Shown one piece after another: positions 44,182 to 57,290 of a DNA stretch of 64,000 bases; the stretch's first letter is position 1, and every line of letters begins with the position of its first letter. Both the position numbers and the translations under genes were made by a program. The stretch is taken from the NCBI RefSeq assembly GCF_036711975.1, contig NC_091971.1, positions 15,011,501-15,075,500 on the forward strand, read 5' to 3'. Below the pieces are notes generated by a model. The model did no database searches. It saw only the letters and a program-made list of their open reading frames with translations, and had not been told where the DNA came from. Origin of the DNA: Onthophagus taurus. Taxonomy: Eukaryota > Arthropoda > Insecta > Coleoptera > Scarabaeidae.

Positions 44182-47100
44182 TCACAACATTATCTGATTT
44201 TCCGTATATCCGGGAAATGAATTTCCATAGTCACTTTCCGTCGGCCAATACCTCGCAGTTGTATCTTGTCTCATACAAGGAGTAAACGACATCGGCGACG
44301 GGTAACTTTGTTGATTAAAAGTAGCTGTTGGACTTGTATAAGCTAATTGAGTTTGTGCTATCCAACTCGGAGTATCATATCGTGTATATGTTGGATAACT
44401 TGGAGTAAAAATTCCTCTTGGTAAAGGTAAGCCGTGTTGAGGTAAAGGTTCCCCAAAATAACTCTTTGTGTACGGTTGAGCCCTGTAAGGTCTCTTCATC
44501 CTTCTTCGTCTCCTATAATTTCCATTTTCGAACATATCTTCGTATTGGGGATCTAAAGTCCAGTAATTTCCCTTGCGTTCACCGCCACCCTCTCTCGGTA
44601 CTTTTATAAAACATTCGTTCAACGACAAATTATGCCGGATCGAATTTTGCCAACCTTTTTTATTTCGTTGAAAATAAGGAAATTTGTCCGTGATGTACCC
44701 GTAAATTTCAGATAACGTTGCACGTTTTAAACCGGTTGAGTTAATCGCCATAGCTATTAAAGCTACATAAGAATATGGCGGTTTTGTTTGAGTATTGTTG
44801 GCCGACGGTTGTGGTGATTGACTACTCGTCGATGTTGAGTGATTCGAAGATTTTGATTGATCGGAAATTTCGGTTGATTGATGTGGATTGTAATTTGTTG
44901 TTGAAGTTGGTGGATCTAAAAAGAAATGTATAATTAATTTCGAGTCAAATTTGATTGTCAATTTAAAAATGCTTTTTCAAAAAGATTTTGTACAGGTTAA
45001 TTAATTGAACCCCTCTCTTGTTAGAGTATTATTTTACACCCCGAGGGTTAATCATTAGACCAAAATTCAACCCTCCTCATAGAACCATTTTAGTATCACG
45101 TGATACTCGCTTGGGTTAAATTTCTCTTGATGGAAGGTTAAGTTATTAACGAGGGATGCATAGCAGAAAAGATCTCTAAAATTGTATGAAATGATTCCAA
45201 AATGATACAATTAATAAAATAAAATAATTTTAAAGAGTAATGTTTGTGTTATCTGGTTAAGTTCTTCCTCCTGGTTTCCTTGACCCCTTTCCGAAACCGT
45301 GTCAAATGGTTATCAATCTCTCCAAGTATTTAACGAGCAAAATTCATGGTTCGACGAAATCTTCACCAATTTTTATGAAATTCATTTCGTTCCCCCGTGA
45401 AATAAACAAACTCAGAGATTGTGATAACTATAATAAATTATCGATTGAACTTTGCAAATGGGGAATCGGAAGCGAAGAAAACAACACCTTTTTTTTAAAG
45501 AACGTGGTGATTTTGCGTTGATTTCGGCGCACACGTCACCGTGCTCCGCTTGTCTTGTTTGTCCCCATGACCTCCGACCCTTTGAAAACCGATAAACGAC
45601 GTCGGCTCGCGGCACTCCGATAACGACATCAATCTAAATTTAACTGAAACAATCCTCCCTATAAACCGCAATTATTTATACATAACAATTAAAATTAATA
45701 AAATAAAACGATTATTTTCTAACAAACACATTTCTTATTTTGGTAAATAATACAAGGGAAATGTTTGTGGATTAATTCGCAGCTGTGGTCTTCTTGATAA
45801 TAATAAGAACTCAAAAAAATAGAAACCAAATCAACAACCAACCTACTCACTCGATTAGATTGAGTGGCGAGATGGAGAGACGAGTGTGAAAATAAACTAA
45901 AGAAGAAATACAATCGCGAAAAGCGATAGAAACCGTGAGTAAGCGATAATGGAGTGTTTCCTTTATCTTTGTTTTATCACCAACGCTTTTGTAAACTTAT
46001 ACAACAAGTATATATATTTCTTTGCTTAAATGGATTAATATTAATTCCATTTGGATCAAGATATATCGAAAGAGTTGGGTACAAATTTTGTTTTAGATCT
46101 AATATGATTTTGATCCAACTTCCTCGTTTTATGATTGACTATATAACGCTGACTAAGCATTAAAAAATCGGTCCTTTGTCTTTTTTTGCTAAACTAAACT
46201 GAATACAAATCATGAAGAAATCGTTCAATATTAGTAGGAAATGTTACAAAAACTATGTTCACACTGAATTCTTCGTAATTTTCACTGATTCAAAATATCT
46301 CCATCAAATATGTGATGACCAACCTTTTATGATATCGTTCCCGATACTTTTTAATAGTATCTGAACAACAAAACGTTTAACACAAGTGAAAAAATTGGTG
46401 GAAAGTTGATAATATATATTCTAGTAAATCTTAATCAGAATAGAACATGCCTGTCAACGTAAAATATAAATTAGATCTTCAAGAACTGGTTAATGAAAAA
46501 CGACTTTAAGTACACCTCACGATTTCGACATATTTATCCATGTAGAACAGGGATGAAATCTAAGAATAAGTACGTAGAAGTTAGCACGAGAGTTTCCGAA
46601 GCGCCAACGTTGAGCGCAAAAATAGCGAAGATAAGAAAATTGTAACTATTAATCGATTCTTATTGATAAAAGAAGAAACAAGGGTAGTAGTCAGGGAACT
46701 AAATTTTGCAGTAGCTCTAACCTGAGTGTCTAAAGAAAAATTATGAGTCGAGACAGTTATTCGCAAAAATCCAATACACAAATTTGACAGCTTTCCTACA
46801 GTAGGACAGATTGATATAGTAGTCTTGATGTCTTCGAAACAATCTTGTATGGTGATGTACAGAAAGGAATACGAGGACACAATGAACACTCTACTGGATT
46901 CGGCCATCTGCGGAAAAATTAAAAAGGACCTCATGGATAAATTAGTTAAGAAGATGAAATAGCTAATTGAGTAGACTGATATACGGCGCAAAAGCAGAAA
47001 TACTTCTTGTACAAGCACCAGTTGCTACTCGCCTACAGGTTATTGAAAAAAAAGAACATATATTCGATTGGGAGCTATCGTAAGCGCAATTAAATCCCTT

Positions 47101-50100
47101 ATGTACAGGTCTTTTTCTAACTAACATGAATTATTAATTTGGGTATGATATATTTGAAAACATTCAATGCACAATCCTACTTTACAATCTGGACCTAGTC
47201 TCGTTTCGATTTTTTTTGCCGTTCTCCATGAACCCCCTGCCATGAACACTACATTTTGAACTGTCTGGTTGGCCTATTCTTATTTACCGTAGGTGGATCG
47301 TTTCTAAAAAATGTCTACCAATTAACCGTAGTGGTGACGGTGTTGCTGATGAACATCCGAGTTTTTTTTCAACGTTCCCATATTTTTCAATAATTTTTGG
47401 AATGAGATCTAATCGAAATTCCAAATGACACTTTAGACATCCCTGTTTTGTATATTATATAACAAAAGAATTCTCAATCTGATCAAGAAGATGTTGAAAC
47501 ATTTTATAGTAATATTTCTTTCAGCGCTTTTTGATAATAGGATAACTTGTTAGATGTTCATCAACTTTGTCAACACCGCCCACAGAATTGTTGTAATCAC
47601 TGACAAATTTTGGAATTTTTAGAATCCTGCCTTCTTTCAACTTCTATCATTTCTGTGTTGTGAATTGTTGATAAGACGCCAACGTACTTTTTGTCGTTAC
47701 ATTTCATAACACAGAATTTTCCTCTCTTTTATGCCGTTACTTCTTTTTACATACAACTATTTCTTTTGCAGATTTTTCCGCACATCTTTTCTTCAATTTC
47801 ATAGTAATATTTACTACTATCGGTTTTAAATGGCAAAAGAATATCTGCAAGTGTCGGAGAAGTATAAAAATTGTCCCTGGCAAGACAGTGTCTAATTTGT
47901 GTTCCCTTTCCTGTTTAAATTATGAATGACCAAATATTATATAAGATAAAATATAAGATTCTAGAGGTATAAGACTCTCGTCTATTGTTACATCCCTCTC
48001 GAGTGTAATCGCAGAAGAAAATCTTTAATTTAGATGTTCATCATGAGAGGCCATAATTTATTTAGTTCCGCAAAATTCCAGTACCACACTGAACTGCCTA
48101 TCTGTTAGTCTCTGTTGTGATTAGGTCCAAAACGCATAAGTGGTTAAAGATTGAACATACTATGTAAAACTTATTGGAACGTTTCACAGGATACAAAGAG
48201 CTGGAATATCGATGACATAGAATGAACCTAATAACACAGTAAAGATTGCTATTTTATGATATAAACCGATATAAAGAGCGATTTTGGATGTATCCAAATA
48301 TTCATTGGATCAGCCACTGGATGTCAGATAAAATGATAAAATGTCAGATATTTACTATGACGAAATTGAAATATTAAATGTTCAAGGTAAAAACAGGAAC
48401 CTATTGGGCCTTCTAGTATGATAACCAAAAGATTAGCGATTGTTCCTAAATGTATTTCAAAACATGCAGTGTGAAAAATGAATACTAAAGTAGGAAAGAT
48501 TGATCGACGAAATTAAATTTGAGTTTGGGAAAAGCTTAACCACACATTAAGAATATCCGTTTATGAAAGCTTTAGATTGACGCTTGCTTCAACACCTTGC
48601 TTCAATCATCTGACAACCTAGGTGATCACAATGACAATTACGGGATAATTAATGAATCTCTTTGGATGTCTTAATGGATCAAGACATCAAGTTAACAGGA
48701 AGATATCGACGCTCCCAAGTCAAAACGGTATAAATGCTAAAGTTGTCACTTTTTACTTGGCTACACCGTAGAAGAGAATAAAGATCGATGGGATCGCCGA
48801 GATTACAGTCTTATTTTTGCTCAATAATTTGATGGTTGTTTTGTGATTTCAGTAGTGTTACTATATTTAGTTGACGATATTTTATTTTTAATCGAAATAT
48901 AATTTAACTTTTCAATGTGTTGACTTGAAACTTGAAATTGATAACAAACAGCTTTTCCAAGTATTTAATATCAAATAATATCTTCAGGCAATAGGAATTC
49001 GATCACATTCTCTAACAAAATCAATTTTCGAGCATTTTGTAACCATGTAATAATACCATGTAAACACTCTTCAAAAGCTCAAGACTTAATTTTCAGAAAT
49101 GGATTGAGAAGGAGGTTATACCGTTCTTGAATACTTGTATGTATGTATAGATCTAAACTTACAAACTATTTTAGTAAACACTTTTAGTTGCAGAATAATT
49201 TTTGTTTTCTATTTCTCTCTGCTTTCAAGTTATTGAATAAACACAATTGGATAAAGAAGTTAAGATTACACCTCAATACCCTCTATGTTCACATCAAATT
49301 TTTCAAAATTTAACACTCGGAAATCTTTTCTTGTCAGTTGCATAGCATATGTATATTTTCAAATAGGAGTACTTGACAATAATTTCTTGGGATATTTCTG
49401 AAAAGAACGTTCAACAAAAAAAGTTATTAACATCAAATCAAATTCCTCAATCCCGATTGTTGTCATTAAAACGTCAAATTTGACACAATAAACGTCAAAA
49501 TAACAGTTTAAAGAGACATTTAATATTTATGCTTGTAAGTAAACATGTTCGCTTTACAGAATTGTAAACCTCATTCATTTGGCAAATTAAATCTGAAAAT
49601 GGAGAGAATTAAACGTCAAAGATAACATTTTTAATATTAATTAATTCCAATTTGACACTTAATCTTGACGGATAGTAGATATCAGTCAGTAAAAGTTAGT
49701 GACGTTCGTTTTTAGATTGACAGTTGTAGAATGAACATAACCTCACTTAATACTTGATGGAAAATATTATATAGTTCGGTCATAAAAATGGTATTTGGGT
49801 GGTACCTACAGGTGGTCTTTTTAAAAAACTACGACACTAACAACTAATTTAAAAAAAATAATTGACTTTTAACTATTTAAAGTTTGACGACGAAGTTTGA
49901 ATGACAGTATAAAGTACAATTTTAAAATGAAAATGAATTGGTGGGTGTTCCAAATTTGGTAACGCCGAGAACGTGACAGAACGACATCGATCGAAACGGG
50001 TTCGGGGGTACGCACACAGGAAATCGCCATCAGGCGGAGAGTAAAATAGGCAGATCGTGCGATCGGCCGCGTGAAATTGGCCCCTAATAAACGACCGATA

Positions 50101-53100
50101 TCGGATCTCAATCGATTTGTTTGTCGAGAACGTGCCGCCCCGGTACCGAGTCCGATCTATTCTCGGCCCAACTGCTACGATCAAGAACACGTCAACCAGA
50201 GCCCATTTCAAGAAATCCAAAATATCCGTATAATAAAATTTCTTTTACTTTTTATTCTTTTTTAGCGTCCCTCCCACCCCACATGTACACACAAGCGACA
50301 ATTTTAATCCCACAACACATATTTCAATCAAAATATAATACTTGTTTAATTTTAGACATTTTCAGTTTTATTTTAGTATTTTTTTTTGAATGGGATTAGG
50401 TGTCAAAGAAGAAAAGATGTCTTTTTGTGGGTTGAGCGGTTTTTCTTTTTTCGGTTTTGTTCGTTCTGTTTTGTATTTATTCTCATCGTTGTAAATTAAG
50501 ATAACGTTCAACTTAAAAAATTACATTTTTATATCAAATAATAAAATTATAACATCTTCCATCTTTATTGATTTATTTAACATATTTAGATTTATGTTTT
50601 TAGACTCTGTAGAATGTTAAAATATCTAGGTGTAGAAATTACAAGCTATCGAAATCTATGTAAGGAAGCACAAGTTACAAGAGACACTATGTGGTGGAAC
50701 AAATACATGCCATGGTGCGACCATATGGTACCGAGACCATAGCAAAAACAAAGGAGACTAAACAGAGGATGAGGGTGATGGAGATGAAAGTCTTGAGATC
50801 TATGTTGAATGTGACACTGCGAGATAGGCAGACCAACACCTCTATCAGAGCAAGATGTAACATACAGGATGTAGTAAACTGGAGAATAGTAAGAAAGAAA
50901 AGATGGAAGGAGCATGTGGGAAGAATAAATGAGAGGAGATTCAGAATATGCATGTACGGACGACTGTCCAAGAGATGGGCACAGAGCTGGTTCTCCTCGT
51001 CTGTGGAGTAAAGTCCAAACATGAAGCTTGACAAACAGGGATGCATCCCTACTCGAAAGTAGAAGAAGAAGATTTATGTTTTCTAAAACAGCAAAGAATT
51101 CTGTAAGATATTCTTAGATAGATAACCAGTCTCTTTTTAAATTTCAAAAATTTTAGCTCAAAATAAAATTAAGATGAGATCATCATTATTTATTTGTTGT
51201 ATGTACTTAATTAGTTTGAAAAATTTGTTTAGAATATATAGTTAATAAATCCAGTACATAAAAACGTTTTTAAGCGGTATATTTCGTAAATACACCAGGG
51301 AACCAAATCAAAATAAACCGATGAGATCAAGTAAATAAACATGTAAGGAGTTTTTAAGCGGCGACACTCTCCGCGCGCTCTTTATTTACTGTTTATTTAC
51401 AGTCAATTGATGGCGTTATCGGCCGTTTGTTTAAATAATACGGTCTCGGCTTATCGGAAGTCGTTCGGCCGTGTATTTATCGTTTTTGCCTCTCATTCGA
51501 TACGTGCGAACCGATAACTCGACAACCATATTATTCGCCAATTGTTATACAACAAGAAAAGAAAAAAAAATCAAATTAAAATCGATTTCAAAATTTGGTA
51601 ATGTCAAAAACATTTTCTCTGTATCAATTTTTCGAATAAATCGGTTAACTTAAACTCAATCAAATAACTTTAATATAAACTTGCGTTTTAAATAAAACTA
51701 CGAAAAACATTTAGATATAAAATTTCAATAAAATTGCATTATGAGAAGTAGAATCGTGAAATTCAGCCGTATTTTGATAAACTGCACTTTTTCAAAATTT
51801 AATGTTGCGTCATTTATCGATAGACAGTTTTAAAAATGCTGTTTGTGCATCAGTATCATATAAAAATGCGGGAAGGTTGAGTGTAGGCTATTAGAGTTGA
51901 TTTCGTTTCCAACATTATAAAAAAAAATTATCTAAAAATGACGGTTTTATGATTAGTTTTGAGAAATATGAAAAAGTTGGAATAAAATCGTTTGTTTTAA
52001 GTTTATACCGATTTTAATTTTTGAGATATAAATCATTTTAATTGATTTTTATGTCATATACATCAAATTTAAGAATTTTAGTCCGTGCAATTGATTCTAT
52101 GTATAACTGTTCTAAATATTCATAAGCTATAAAGTAAAGCATCTATTTTCAGCAGAGACAACCGTTTTGCAAAGTCACTTAGTTTTGGAATAGTTATTTT
52201 TGAAGTTGATCTAAACTTACAAACTTTTGACAACTTCTTTTGACCATTTCTAGGATTATAAAGAAATTCATGTACTTTTAATGCAAAAATCGGCAGTTTT
52301 TTTGTTTACAGAAATTTTTTGTTTACAATAACTGACAATGTTTTGCGATGATCAATCAAGGTTGCTACGTTGATATTTGGGAGATTGCAGCGCGTGAGAG
52401 TTGCTCAACCATTGCGACAAACCATTTATTTCATACTTTTTAGCACCATGTGTGATGATGGTAATATTTATTGTTACAATATTTTGATCGATTTTAATCG
52501 ATTGGCAGATTAACCTAACAAGGTAATGTTCTCCTTACCAGGGGAAACTATAAAATTTATCTATATTTAATAGCAGAAGTAAAAAATCACATGGAGAAAG
52601 GTTAAGTTATTATGGTAGGTGCTCTAATTCGTCTCATCCTCAATGCAGCAATTGCTACTATGTAATCTTGTGTTATCATTGGAAATTCTTACAGTGTTTA
52701 AAAGATCATGATTTCTTTCCTTAATGGATGGCAATTGCTGCTATATAGTCTTGTGTTATCATTGGATGTGACAAGAAATTCAGAACAGCAATGTTCCTTG
52801 TATCATAAGCGATTAATTTTCGATAGGAAGGATTCTGACTGAATTTCTACCTTCCTGTTGACCCTTTTTTACCATGTGCAATAAACTTTGAATTCATGCT
52901 CGCACACTTTGGCTAAAAATTCATCACCTTGCATATCACATGCATTTTTGAATTTTCGTCAAAGCATGAAACCTTCTCCAGCATCTTCTAACTACGAAAT
53001 TCATTGAGTCATGCACAAACCGATGGTCTCTGTGTTACTGACAATTGATTACTTTTGCTTATTACTACGCTGCCCCGATATGGAACTACGTTCTGTACAT

Positions 53101-56100
53101 CAGTATTCATTAAGTATCCGATATAAGCTCGCAGTAAACGACAGACTATCTCTACAACTATCTAACAAGTCATATCATTTAATTAGCTCGGAGTAACTAT
53201 CTCTAGCAATAGAAATATCATAAACGAACAGCGCACAAAATAGAATAAAGTTGTAAAGATATTTGCATGCTTATAGAACGAAATATGGAAAAACCATAAC
53301 TACTAAGGGTAAAATAAGTATTTCTAAACTGCATTTGATAGATTTTTTAATGCAACCATTTATTTTGGGATTTTGAATATTGTCGCTTTATTCCTGAAGA
53401 ACTGTGACTTCTAGGCAAAAATTGGTTATGGAATCTTCTATTTGGTTCAATTTGAAAAAATTTCTTTTATAGCATTTGGTAGATTTTTTAATGTAAACCA
53501 TCCATTTTAACATTTCTGGTGATTACACTTTATCTCAATAAAAACTGCTTATTTTTTATGCAATGTGAGCAATTTACATACATAACATATTTCATAGTCG
53601 ATTGTAGCTTTGGATTTCATCAAGGTTTACAAAAAACCATTGCAATAGATAGAGACTAAAATACACCAATTTTGTAACTCATGACCAACCCTTTCTGCAC
53701 TATATCATATACGCATGGCCGACGACAAAATAATCTTAATTTGATTTTGAGTATCTTTCGCATTCTTCTTTGATTTTCCATAAAAAACACCTTTGTTATG
53801 TTAAAATCGGAACCGTTGATGTTAGAAAGAGGAAAATATGGGAAACTGAAATAGAGTACCTACTAAGTCTGATAAGATAGATAGACAATACTAATAAGCC
53901 TATGTATACAGGGTGATTTATTAGCTCACCATCAAACTTTGACATATGATAGCTAATCCAATTACCAACAAAAATGTTAATGAACATATGTCCTATTTCA
54001 ATTATTTACGAAATTATAACACTTCAAAGTTTTCTGCAGCGAGTTTATTAATAGTCAGTCAAAGTTGTCATTGTAATATGTCAGTTTGCTATAAGGTTTA
54101 ATTATTACATACAAGAAGAAACTCAAAATGTACGCTTATAGCACTGAAGAGTATCCTGATATAATTTTCGTGAATTGTTTTTGCAATGGATATGCTCGAT
54201 AATCAGAACGAGAATATCAAGACAGATTTCCACAGCGTCATCTGCCATATTATTCAGTTTTTAGCGATTCTTTCAGAAGACTTCGAGAAACAGGTAATCC
54301 TGCTCCAGCAAAAGCTATTCGACCGCATGTAGTTAATGTAGAGGACGAAGAAGCTGTAATTAGTGGCGTCATTGATAATCCTTCCATCAGCACTCGAAGA
54401 ATAGCACACAACATACATGTAGATAAGTCAAAATTTTGCATGTCCTTAATCCGTATCGTATACAAAATGTTCAAGCTCTACAGCCAGGAGATAACGGTTA
54501 GCATTTTGTGAATGATTATTGCAGCAACATGCCCAAAATAATGACTTCATTTCAAATGTTCTCTGGACAGATGAATCATGTTTTACATGAGATGGCATAA
54601 ATAATTACCTTAATGAACATATCTGGGCATTACAAAATCCACATGCGATTAGACCAAGATAATTTCAACAACGTTTCAGCATCAACGTTTGGGGTGGAAC
54701 AAGTGGATTGGTAATAATGGTCCATTTGTTTGGCCACCTAGATCCCGAGACCTTAATCCATTGGATTTCTACTTATGGGTTCAAATGAAACAAATTGTGT
54801 ATCAAGTGAAAATTAATACACGAGAACAGTTATTAAACAGAATACAAATGGCTGCTACTAAAATAAGAAATCAACCAGACATTTTAATTCGGCTGAAAAA
54901 CTCTTTCATTCGTCGTTGTGAAGCATGTATACCAACAGAAGGAGGCTATTTTGAACAATATTTGTAATATTTATGTGTTTTAAAAAAAATGTTGCAGTTA
55001 ATTATGATATAAAAATTAAAAGTTGAAAGTGTTATAATTTCGTAAATAATTGAAATAGGACATATGTTCATTAATATTTTTTTTTTTGGTAATTGGATAT
55101 CATATGTCAAAGTTTGATGGTGAGCTAATAAATCACCCTGTATAATCTATCATGTATATTATTGATCAATATCTATTTAATTATACATACTGCAATGGAA
55201 TGCAAAGAGATTCGTCTTTTTCCAATCCTTCTACATACAATTTTGAAAAAAATAGGTTTCATTAAAATGAAAAAAAAATGAAAAATGTGAATGAAAAAAC
55301 AAGGCAGCGTATTACAACGTTGAAACAGTTTTTGCAAAATTAAAGAACATCGCATCCACAAGAAATATTTTATCTTGATGAAGTATGGATAAACGCTGGA
55401 GTACCAGAACCAAGGTATGGAAATATTGGGGTGTTGGCTGCGCCCGGCAAGCCCTAGTAGAAGGTTTATTCCCAAGTTTTCTCGATTCTTCTGGGAATGA
55501 CAAGCGCTTAATTATTGCTCACATTGGTAATTAAAAATGGATTTGCTACAGGAAATTGTTGTTGTTTGTTGCTACATGAAAAAAATGTTGCAACATCCGC
55601 GTAGAAAAAAGGAGAAATTATCGCTTTCCTACAGTACCAGAAAGGGCGCTTAAACTTGACTTATTTGCCAAAACTACGGAATTTAATGTCACCACGAAAA
55701 AGCTTTTAAGAACTAGTAAAATGAGAACTCCAAGAGCCATAATCGGCTATACTTTATGTGACAGAGAATTAAGCGAAAACATCAAAAACACATATGTCAT
55801 AGAAAACGTTGGACATTGGCAGGTGGGCCATAATGAGGCACATAGTACTATGTAGAGGGACTTTGGGGTTTTTATTTTCCTTTTTTCAACCACGGTAACA
55901 TAAATTTCTATATTTGTTAATGTCCGTAATTTGACTTTATAAGTGATTGTGTCTCTATTAAAAAATGGAAAATTTACATAACTTCATTTTCAGCTATGTA
56001 AATACACAATTATAAATAAATATTTAAATAAGTTTTTATACAAATACCAAATAACATTTTTATAACGTTTTATTATAAAGTTTTGATATACTTTCAATCA

Positions 56101-56633
56101 TGTGGTTGAGTTTATTGTATTTTATGAGGTTTTTGTAAGACAAGAATAAACAGAGAAAGTATTCCTTTGTTATTTGAGCCACGATGCTCCCCCAAAAGAT
56201 TCCTCCTTATAAAATTATGAACTTTAGAGAATAATTTGTTTATACTTTAAGAAATTTTGGCTTGATTTCTACATAATGGTAACAGTTTGGCTCGTATTGA
56301 TTATGTTTTTTTGCTTCGATATGAACAATTTTTATGTATATTGTTCGATTTTCTTTTTCAGTTCTGCTTAATTTTTTTTTCAATGCAAAACCATCTATTT
56401 CAACATTATTGAAGATTTCCCTTCAACTCGTTATTATGCTTTCCTGGTTCATTGCAATAATATGTGTGAATATATTGTATAGCAATATTTACAAATAAAA
56501 ATTTTATATATTTTATTTAATTTTACTTACTATGAGTATGTGTTGGTAAAGAAATGATAGGTGCTAAACTGCTGTAGTTAATATCCGGTTCCGTTTTGAT
56601 TTTGGGTAGATCAGGTACACCCGAAAGAATCTC
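44182..56633 (-). CDS. FoxL2: Forkhead transcription factor FoxL2, two coding exons
   Basis: The main exon 44915-44182 (TGA) encodes 243 residues and an upstream exon lies at 56633-56531; the phase matches (CAT A|AT CCA). The fork-head domain (about 44792-44500) has [34 protein letters not shown] and [20 protein letters not shown], followed by [14 protein letters not shown]. That basic tail and the GNYWTLDP...EDMFE block are specific to FoxL2, a regulator of gonadal and somatic development in animals; insect copies are also linked to female reproduction. The upstream exon reads [17 protein letters not shown], containing a KTE sumoylation-like motif. The C-terminal tail is short and rich in Tyr/Pro/Thr. 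The first exon with the start codon was not found; it must lie right of 56633. Intron: 11.6 kb. Confidence 0.85.
45250..45640. promoter_or_regulatory. GC-richer island in the FoxL2 intron, near exon 3'
   Basis: About 330 bp upstream of the forkhead exon. Blocks such as CACACGTCACCGTGCTCCGC and ACGACGTCGGCTCGCGGCAC contrast with AT-rich flanks. Open frames on both strands (45306-45521, 45412-45615) are probably chance. Could be an internal promoter or enhancer. Confidence 0.35.
46560..47080 (+). pseudogene. Possible Penelope-like element N-terminal fragment
   Basis: Plus-strand pieces: [11 protein letters not shown] (near 46690), PTVGQIDIV, then [20 protein letters not shown] and [15 protein letters not shown] (about 46851-46960). 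A 'LNFA.AP' box followed by 'VVM.K.DYE.KMN.LL' is the pattern before the Penelope RT core. Stops break it. Weakly supported. Confidence 0.35.
47100..48500 (-). pseudogene. piggyBac transposase pseudogene
   Basis: Minus-strand motifs in the correct N-to-C order: [17 protein letters not shown] (about 47958-48009, the 'IDE.M' catalytic-region block), [19 protein letters not shown] and PIIKKR (about 47524-47620, the DYN..MGGVD block), and [15 protein letters not shown] (about 47145-47190, the cysteine-rich C-terminus). Frames shift between them and internal stops are common, so it is dead. No TTAA-flanked ends located. Confidence 0.75.
48501..49939. other. FoxL2 intron, no feature recognised
   Basis: AT-rich; the part up to about 48900 may be the N-terminal side of the piggyBac relic, but I could not confirm any motif. 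Confidence 0.3.
49940..50230. promoter_or_regulatory. GC-richer island in the middle of the FoxL2 intron
   Basis: CG-rich block (GAACGTGACAGAACGACATC, GATCGTGCGATCGGCCGCGT, CGAGAACGTGCCGCCCCGG) open by chance in several frames on both strands. Includes paired palindromic words CGATCGAAACGGG and CGATATCGG. No family resemblance in any frame. A candidate conserved regulatory element. Confidence 0.4.
50615..51075 (+). pseudogene. LINE ORF2 C-terminal fragment
   Basis: Reads [15 protein letters not shown] (frame 1, about 50615) and then, with frameshifts, [40 protein letters not shown] and VGRINERR, ending SSVE at 51011. This is the conserved tail of R1/RTE-like insect LINEs. It is followed by an AGAAGAAGAAGA tail near 51060. 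Confidence 0.7.
51300..51490. promoter_or_regulatory. CG-richer element with three forkhead-type motifs, FoxL2 intron
   Basis: GTAAATAAAC at 51331-51340 and TTTATTTAC at 51381-51389 and 51392-51400 fit the forkhead consensus TRTTKRY. They flank CGGCGACACTCTCCGCGCGC and are followed by CGGCCGTTTG / TTCGGCCGTG. Autoregulation by FoxL2 is a hypothesis only. Confidence 0.35.
51491..53908. other. FoxL2 intron, no gene seen
   Basis: AT-rich. It holds a short direct repeat (GCAATTGCTACTATGTAATC near 52651 and GCAATTGCTGCTATATAGTC near 52731, each followed by TTGTGTTATCATTGGA). Nothing else is recognised. Confidence 0.35.
53909..55140 (+). mobile_element. mariner-like element, DUF4817-type transposase, internally deleted
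   Basis: TA dinucleotides flank 118-bp terminal inverted repeats that start CAGGGTGATTTATTAGCTCA and continue to TTCAATTATTTACGAAATTA. The transposase begins [14 protein letters not shown] (54128), with [25 protein letters not shown] (split here as FPQRHLPYY and RRLRETGNP) and [12 protein letters not shown], i.e. the helix-turn-helix part. The middle of the catalytic domain is lost; the end [14 protein letters not shown]...[21 protein letters not shown] (54752-54945) carries the last acidic region, stopping at 54967. Stops and the deletion make it non-autonomous. Confidence 0.85.
55360..55560 (+). pseudogene. DDE transposase fragment
   Basis: [15 protein letters not shown] then, in another frame, [20 protein letters not shown] and KRLIIAHIG. 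The LDE-W-NAG...GK.KRLI..HIG pattern is that of an insect Tc1/mariner-like DDE domain (first and second acidic positions). Frameshifted, no termini found. It lies just right of the mariner-like element but is a different family. Confidence 0.55.
55610..55855 (+). pseudogene. ATG-poor coding-like frame, family unknown
   Basis: 82 codons open to TAG, reading [37 protein letters not shown] and [20 protein letters not shown]. Composition is protein-like, not low-complexity. Probably a transposon relic in the FoxL2 intron; not recognised. Confidence 0.3.
55856..56530. other. FoxL2 intron, AT-rich
   Basis: Nothing recognised up to the donor of the upstream FoxL2 exon at 56530. Confidence 0.4.
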
Positions 56634-57049
56634 CTGAAAAAGAAAAATCGGTTTTATTTAAAATTTAAGGAATGTATCCTTGCAACAATGTATATTATTT
56701 TAATTTTTTTTCAATGTAAGCAAGGTCGATTACAACTCGATGAGAACGCATCGTCAGCAAATGGCCCAATTCGAACAAACTCGGTCACCAAATATACCTA
56801 ATCGAAAAATATGCCTAGCTAAGAAACTTTATTTTTTTTATTGTGCAATCACTTTGTTGCGACATTTTTTATTCATCAGTCATATTAATAATTAAAAATC
56901 TCAATCAACTTTAACGATTAAAATGTAAAATTTTCTACGTCATAATAAGAGCATTTTTGAATTATCTAAAAAAAGAAGTGATGAAATGTGTTGGTGAACG
57001 AAAGTTTATTATTATTTTTTTTCTAAAAGGAAAAGAAGTGAGGGCGTGG

Positions 57050-57290
57050 TAGAGTTTTGACACGTTTAAGACTTTCGGGGCGAAGTGATTAAGCAAACAA
57101 TACGTCAGCCGCCCGCTCGGTCATTAAGTACTGAAATTTATGAACGTCCCTACTGCGTTCAAATTTTTTTTTTAATATTTATACTTCACGACACCGACGG
57201 CATCAAATTACTTCTTTATTTTAGAAGGAGAACGACGACGATTGTACGAGCTACAAAGCTCGAGTCAGACTTTGACATTCTGATTCATCT
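57050..57290. promoter_or_regulatory. CG-richer island upstream of the second FoxL2 exon
   Basis: Contains ACGTCAGCCGCCCGCTCGGT and ACGACGACGATTGTACGAGC. It lies 420 bp upstream of the second FoxL2 exon on the minus strand and could hold a promoter or first exon, but I could not delimit a start codon joined to a splice donor. Confidence 0.35.

Noticed and set aside
46581-47018. 145-codon minus frame
   Set aside because: The opposite strand carries Penelope-like motifs, and the minus peptide (Leu/Ser/Phe-rich) looks like an antisense shadow.
49869-50399. Overlapping open frames of 80-115 codons on both strands
   Set aside because: They share one CG-rich island, overlap in several frames, and resemble no protein family; chance openness of CG-rich DNA is the simpler reading.
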